Shown in pieces: positions 1-5,500 of a stretch of DNA of 8,994 nucleotides (within the stretch, counting starts at the first letter, position 1; each line of letters starts with the position of its first letter). The stretch spans positions 1 through 8,994 of the forward strand of contig CALJKQ010000264.1 in assembly GCA_937973565.1 (NCBI GenBank), written 5' to 3'. The notes under the pieces were generated by a model, which was given only the letters and a program-made list of their open reading frames with translations, made no database searches and was not told the origin of the DNA. Made by a program: the position numbers and the translations under genes. This stretch comes from an uncultured Saprospiraceae bacterium. Its GTDB lineage: Bacteria > Bacteroidota > Bacteroidia > Chitinophagales > Saprospiraceae.

Positions 1-32
1 GACTGGAGTTCAGACGTGTGCTCTTCCGATCT
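1..32. other. Illumina TruSeq adapter contamination at contig end
   Basis: The first 32 bases match the TruSeq Read 2 / index adapter from its third base onward, ending in GCTCTTCCGATCT. On the minus strand they read AGATCGGAAGAGCACACGTC and onward, the familiar adapter read-through. They are a library artefact and not genome sequence. They add the residues IGRAHV and a TGA stop (bases 10-12) to the gene that runs off this edge. The true genomic sequence begins at about base 33. Confidence 0.98.
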
Positions 33-2397
33 TTTCATGCGTAGATATAAATGGACCCGGAAGTGAGCTGTTTAAATTACCCCATAATCCTCCCGCAAGC
101 GTACAGTTGCCCAATCCTGCATTGTTGCCTGAACTGATCAGAGGATAGTGAAGATCGGGTCCATTGTATACATAAAGTTTATCATACTGGGCTTGGGTAT
201 TAAATGAAGTAAAACTCACCTTTACATTTTCGCCCGGGTTGTCTGGGCAAAAAATTCTAACCTCGCTTGCATTATTGCTGTAATTGTTACCTGCTCCACC
301 TGAGTCTGAATAAGTAGAACCGCACACAGGAGCACATGGATTGGCCAGCGCATCAGGGAAAGCCCGGTATAATCCTTTATTGTAGTAGTCATCCCAGTCA
401 TAAATGATTTTCCACCAATTGGTAAGGTAATTTCCATTGTAGGGTATCTGCTGCCCATAGCCCGGCAAACTCTGCATCCAGAGGATGTACCATTTGGATT
501 CAACATCAATATGCAAATTGTCAATTACAACTCCGTTTGCATTGTAATATAGATTGGGTGGAAAGGGATAGGGAATATTGCCCCAGGTTTGGTTATTGAC
601 CTGTGTTTGTGTACCCCCGTTGGGCAACCAGTTGAGTATGTCGCTCCATACTAATGTACTGTTGTTATAGTCATAATCCTGGGTGGTATTAGGCGGGTGG
701 TGGGTGTCACCCGACCTTCCGATGGGAGGTGTGCTATTATTGGGACCCCAGCCTACAAATTTTTGCCAGAACAAACTTGTATTTCCATCTTGCAGTTGAT
801 TTACATGAGACATCATTGATTCTATCTGATGACCGTGGTTGTGGATGGCCTGGTTGCCACTTCTTGAATAGTTGTATCCATATACTATATAGGTATTGTC
901 ATAAACGGGCAAGTCGTCGTTGTATCGGTAACTATTTGAAATATCTCCCGTTGTAGGACTAGACATGTTTGATTCTGGCATGGTAACAGCAGACATACCC
1001 ATACCAAAGATCCAGAATTCTTTTACTCCCTGATTATTTACATAATCTTGTCCGTTGAATCTTTTAATGACCTCGTATGGTTCAAAGAAATACTGGACTG
1101 GATTGGTGGAAGGAATGGGCCGGTTACGTGGTATCGGTTCATATACATAGATAACATCCACAACTTCGTACCCAAGGTAGGGTCTTGCTTGAGGATTGCT
1201 ATACCCTCTGAATTTACTTCCTTCTTCCAGTGAAAATTTGGTGTGTTTGGCTATGCTTTGCACCCTGATTTTGGCATTAGATACCAGAGCAATATCTGCC
1301 GGGAACCATTGGTCCGCTTCGGTTTGATCAATTTGGACACCGTTGAGCGTCGGGAAGTAGGCAATGATAACCACCGGCATTAGTTTTTCTTTGCAATTGA
1401 CAGGTGTAGATAGCAGCGGATCTACTGTTGATAGTGTTTGGGGTTCCAGGACAGGTTGCAATATATTCAGGGTAAGTGAGACAGATAAATTACCATAGCT
1501 GCCGATTAGCTGTGTTGTACCATAATTAAGTGCTTTTACCTGTCCGTTTACTACTTCTGCTTTGGTGGGATCACTTACAGTCCATGTCAGGGCTGAGTTG
1601 GGAAGTATGTAAGTAGTGCCATTATATACGGTAGATACTTCAGGTGTTTTCCACCATCCCGGATTGTTGAGGTAGATTTTCCATGTTTTGTACATATTGA
1701 CGGGCGTTGTATTCACTAAACTAAGGTTGTTGATTTGAACATTAATACCGGCAAGATAACTTTGCAATACCTCAAAAGCAGTCCTTGCCCGATTGCTGAT
1801 GCGAAATTCATCCAGCCTGCATACCAATTGTCCGCTCCCTGCATTGGTTGAGCCAATGTTAAAATAGGGCAGGGGTACCGTAGGCAAATTATATCCCACA
1901 GGCGTTGTTGCCTGTAATTGACCGTTTTTATAAAGTTTTAATGATTCATTGTCCCAGGTGAATGCCAAATGGTACCATACATTAACCTCAAATATATTGG
2001 GTACAGTTACTGATTTCGTTTGCCCGGGTACACCAAGATTAACATCCAATACTGTCCAGGTGCCTACTCCAATATTCATACCATTGGTAGCAGGAACCAT
2101 GTGGAAAGCGGTACCCTGTACTTCCGGCCTCACCCAAAATTCTATCGTCCCTTTGGGCGTTCTGAGATTTTGAAGAGTATCGTACCTCAGTCTGGTTGTG
2201 TTGCTTACATATAAGGCCTGACCCTGCATGCCACTCTGGTATGTTATGTTTTGTGTTTGAATCGGATTTTCACCTGCCGCACCCTGAACCGTATTGTTGA
2301 AATTGAGTAAAAGTAAGGTACTTGCATCGGCTGTCAGCGGCTGGGCATTTGCAATAATTTGTGCACAAACCCATAATAGGGTGATCAGTATTCTCAT
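33..2397 (-). CDS. Secreted LamG / Big_2-like / unassigned His-rich domain / CUB protein, 3'-truncated
   Basis: This is a multidomain exported protein, with 788 native residues visible. The ATG at 2397 is followed by a clear signal peptide (MRILITLLWVCAQIIANA, probable cleavage before Q19). Residues ~27-215 form a LamG/concanavalin-A-like sandwich, shown by GTIEFWVRP (83-91), WYHLAFTWD (141-149) and CRLDEFRISNRAR (193-205). Residues ~260-313 resemble a Big_2 Ig-like domain (WTVSDPTKAEVVNGQVKAL). Residues ~335-690 are a domain I cannot name, with PESNMSSP (474-481), HNHGHQIES (519-527), DTHHPPN (564-570) and NWW (660-662). Histidines and an acid cluster there as in a metal site, but no enzyme class is assigned. 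Residues 692-788 are a CUB domain (YDKLYVYNGPD) that stops before its last strands. The apparent ending KIGRAHV plus stop is adapter-derived. LamG and CUB suggest glycan or protein contact outside the cell. A type IX sorting domain could lie in the missing part. It follows the giant repeat gene after 132 nt, with an A/T-rich leader and no Shine-Dalgarno site. Confidence 0.88.
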
Positions 2398-2477
2398 TTT
2401 GCTAGATTTATTTATGCTTTCTGAATGTCATTTGAAAATTCAACTTATTGGTATTGTACCCTTTGCATCGCACTATC

Positions 2478-2490
2478 TTCCTGGCAGGAA
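2478..2490. promoter_or_regulatory. 13-bp near-loopless palindrome in the intergenic gap
   Basis: TTCCTG-G-CAGGAA is a perfect dyad with 6-bp arms and one central base, in the 132-nt gap between the giant repeat gene and the LamG/CUB gene. With no loop and no following T-run on the minus strand, it is not a terminator. Its symmetry would fit a dimeric DNA-binding protein, but it is short enough to occur by chance. No Bacteroidota-type -33/-7 promoter (TTG ... TAnnTTTG) was recognised in the gap. Confidence 0.2.
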
Positions 2491-2529
2491 TCCACTTCAC
2501 CATTAGCATCTCCAGACAGAATATTTCAT

Positions 2530-5500
2530 TTATTCAATTTTTAGTTGGCAACTTCCATCCATGAACATTGATGAATAGGGGAAATTACATACGTGACTGG
2601 TATTGGTACCCGCAGTCTTAATGAGACTGGTATTGGTCATATTTACGATTCCATGATTTGATATTGCCATCGCACCTGGCTGTGAGCCAATAACAATGTT
2701 TACATTATTGAGTGTTAAAGTATTACCCAAACCCACATCAAATACAGCTCCACCGGTCTGATTGGTAAATACCACTACTTCGTTTTGTCTCGAATGACTA
2801 TTTGTACCTCTCATATTGCCTCCGCCCGGTGGATGAATAGTGATGTTTTTGTTGATGTACAATGGATTGTTGTTGACTTCAAAACTTTGACCCAAAAAGA
2901 CAGGATCGATGTAGATCGTATCTGTAGGATCCGCACATCCAATGGCGTTGCGTATAGAGCCCAGGCCTATATCCCCCAGTGCGGTTACATCATCACAAAA
3001 ACAGGTATTTACAGTAAGTGGTGCGGAATATTCGCCAACACCGCACGAATTGGTTGCCCTCACCTTAAGGTCAAATGCTCCGGCAAATCCACTGAATGAA
3101 ACTGCTATGTTGTTGGTGTTGTTACCCGCCAGATAATTTACGCCTGCCGGGAAGGTCCATTGGTAGTTGACAGCATTATTTATCAGGGGTACAAAAAATA
3201 CGGTAGAAGCTGTACACTCTGTCAATGTACTCAATACGTTGCCCGCATCACCTGGCAGTAAGTTCACTTCCAGTTGCATATCATTGGATAGACTGAAACA
3301 ATTTCCATTTAAAACAGCATATACTTTGTAAATTCCGGCATCACTGGCACCCACATTGGAAAGTACCGGATTTTGAGCCGTTGATGTAAAATTGCCGGGT
3401 CCTTGCCATAGGTAGGTAACCCCGGGTGTTGTTGACATAGCAGTAAGTACGATCTGGGTGTTTTCACAAACTGTGCTATCGGGAATAATCGAAGGTGTGT
3501 AGGGTTGATTACAAATCTGGAAATTACCTCCCTTCACAATGCTGTACTGACCTTCACTGTCTTTGACACGCAGGTATACTTTATTTTGCCCTGAGCCCAG
3601 GCTGGCTACTGAAATGGCCAGGGTATCGCTTAATGTTGTATCTACCTGGATGCTGGTCCAGGGTATGCTCATCCCTTCGCCCGGGTCCCCTGCACCAAAA
3701 TAGTATTCGATAGACTCGAGATTGGGTTTGGGTGGGTATTGCAAAGAGGTGGTATCGCTGATGACAACTTGCAGTGGTTGAACAGTACTCCAGAATCCGT
3801 TAGATTTTTTAGTCCTGAAAAACATCGTATATAAGCCTGGATCAAGGCCGTTCAACTGGAAGCTGAAAAAGGCATTGATCTCGTTGGCATAAGTGACCTG
3901 AACAGGCGCTCCCTGGCCCGGACCGGGATCTATAAAACCAATAAAATATTCCGCATGGGTAATGATGTCGCCCGGAGGCATAATGCTGCCAACCTGAATG
4001 GAAAGGTGTTCTTCGCAGGCATCATCGGAAACGGTGACAAGGTATGTGCCTGCAGCCAGAGAGTCCTGCATGGATAAAGTGGCACCGTTTGACCAGGAAT
4101 AATCATAAAAGTATGTATTGCCGCCATTCACAAAAATATTGGCGCTGCCATTGGACAAGCCCATATTGGCGGGGCTTACTTCGGCATACACATTGATCTT
4201 GGGGTTGAAGTGAATGCTTACTTCATTGGAAAGCCTTCTGTTTCCATTCAAATCGGTATAATGAACCTGAAAAATGCCACTTTCGGTGACAATGAGGCTG
4301 TCTGTGTTTTCTCCGATGTTCCACAGGTAGTTGCTGCCGGGTGGCGCAAAGATGATTAGGCTGTCTCCTCCACATTGGGTGGCCGGCCCACTTAACAAAA
4401 GGGTGTCTCTGTAGAAGGGCCCAACCTCTACCTCCTTTATGACCGAACTGTAACAAATGAAGCTGTTTAACACTTTCAGTCTTACCCGGTATATTCCAGG
4501 ATTGTTGAAAATATGAGAAATGTCGGCTGTGGTGTAGTCTGTGGTGTCATCCAGGTCAATATCCCATTGATAAAGTGCACCTGGGTCGGCATTTAAACTT
4601 TCATCCTCCAGGCTCATAGCCATACCGGCTGATGTTGGCTGGTAGCTGAAATCCGCTACGGGTTGCTGACATGCCGAAGTCTGGAAAACAGAGAAAGTAA
4701 AAGGTTTAACGATGCTCCATTGTCTTTGAAGATTCATGACCCTCAGATAAGCGGTATAATTACCAGGAGGCAGGGTATCCAGCGAAGTGGCAATCAGCTC
4801 ATTGATGCTCATTTTCCCGGATAAGATGATACCCGTGCCTTTGCCTTCTCCGGGATCCTGTTCCAGGAAATATTCAGCCTTCACTAAAGGGTAGTCAAGT
4901 GTGTCGGGTGGAGACAATTGAACGTCAATCAAAATGCTGATCGCATTCGATGGACTCCATTTTCCCTCTTCATCTTTTACCCGTATATACATTTTGTGTA
5001 AGCCGGTATTCAATTGGCTGAAGTCAGCCTGTAGTGTTTCATTCAAAATACTGTCGGGAACTAAACCCGTAAAGTAAAGTGCATTATCAACTCCCGGATC
5101 AACATCAAAATAGTATTGCGCAGCAACAATCAGAGGCTTTTCAGAAGGTAAAGTTGTAGTTTCCGTGATAACTACAATCAAAGGTTGTACAATACTCCAA
5201 AATCCGGATGCATTTTTAACCCTGAAATATAAGTAATGTGCACCAATCGGATATCCGGTAAGGTTTAGATTAAAATAACTGTCTATTTCATCATCTTTAG
5301 TTATACCCACTGCCGTACCGTTTCCGGGACCAGGATCTGAACCCGTAAAAAACTCTGCAGCCAAAAGACCATCCGCAGGGACAGGTATGGATCCTATGTT
5401 GATGTTGAGGATAGCAGGACAATGGGGATCGCTGACGGTTACAAAATACGATCCCGATGCCATATTGACAATGGCCGGGGTAGTCTGGCCTCCGGACCAT

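Noticed and set aside
2408..2509. 33-codon minus-strand ORF in the intergenic gap (starts MLMVKWIPARK), with GGAG just before its ATG
   Set aside because: Short, basic and without recognisable features. The GGAG abuts the ATG with no proper spacing, and an ORF of this size is expected by chance.
2398..2529. Terminator or promoter in the gap between genes 2 and 3
   Set aside because: No GC-rich stem-loop followed by T-run on the minus strand, and no TTG ... TAnnTTTG pattern at suitable spacing.
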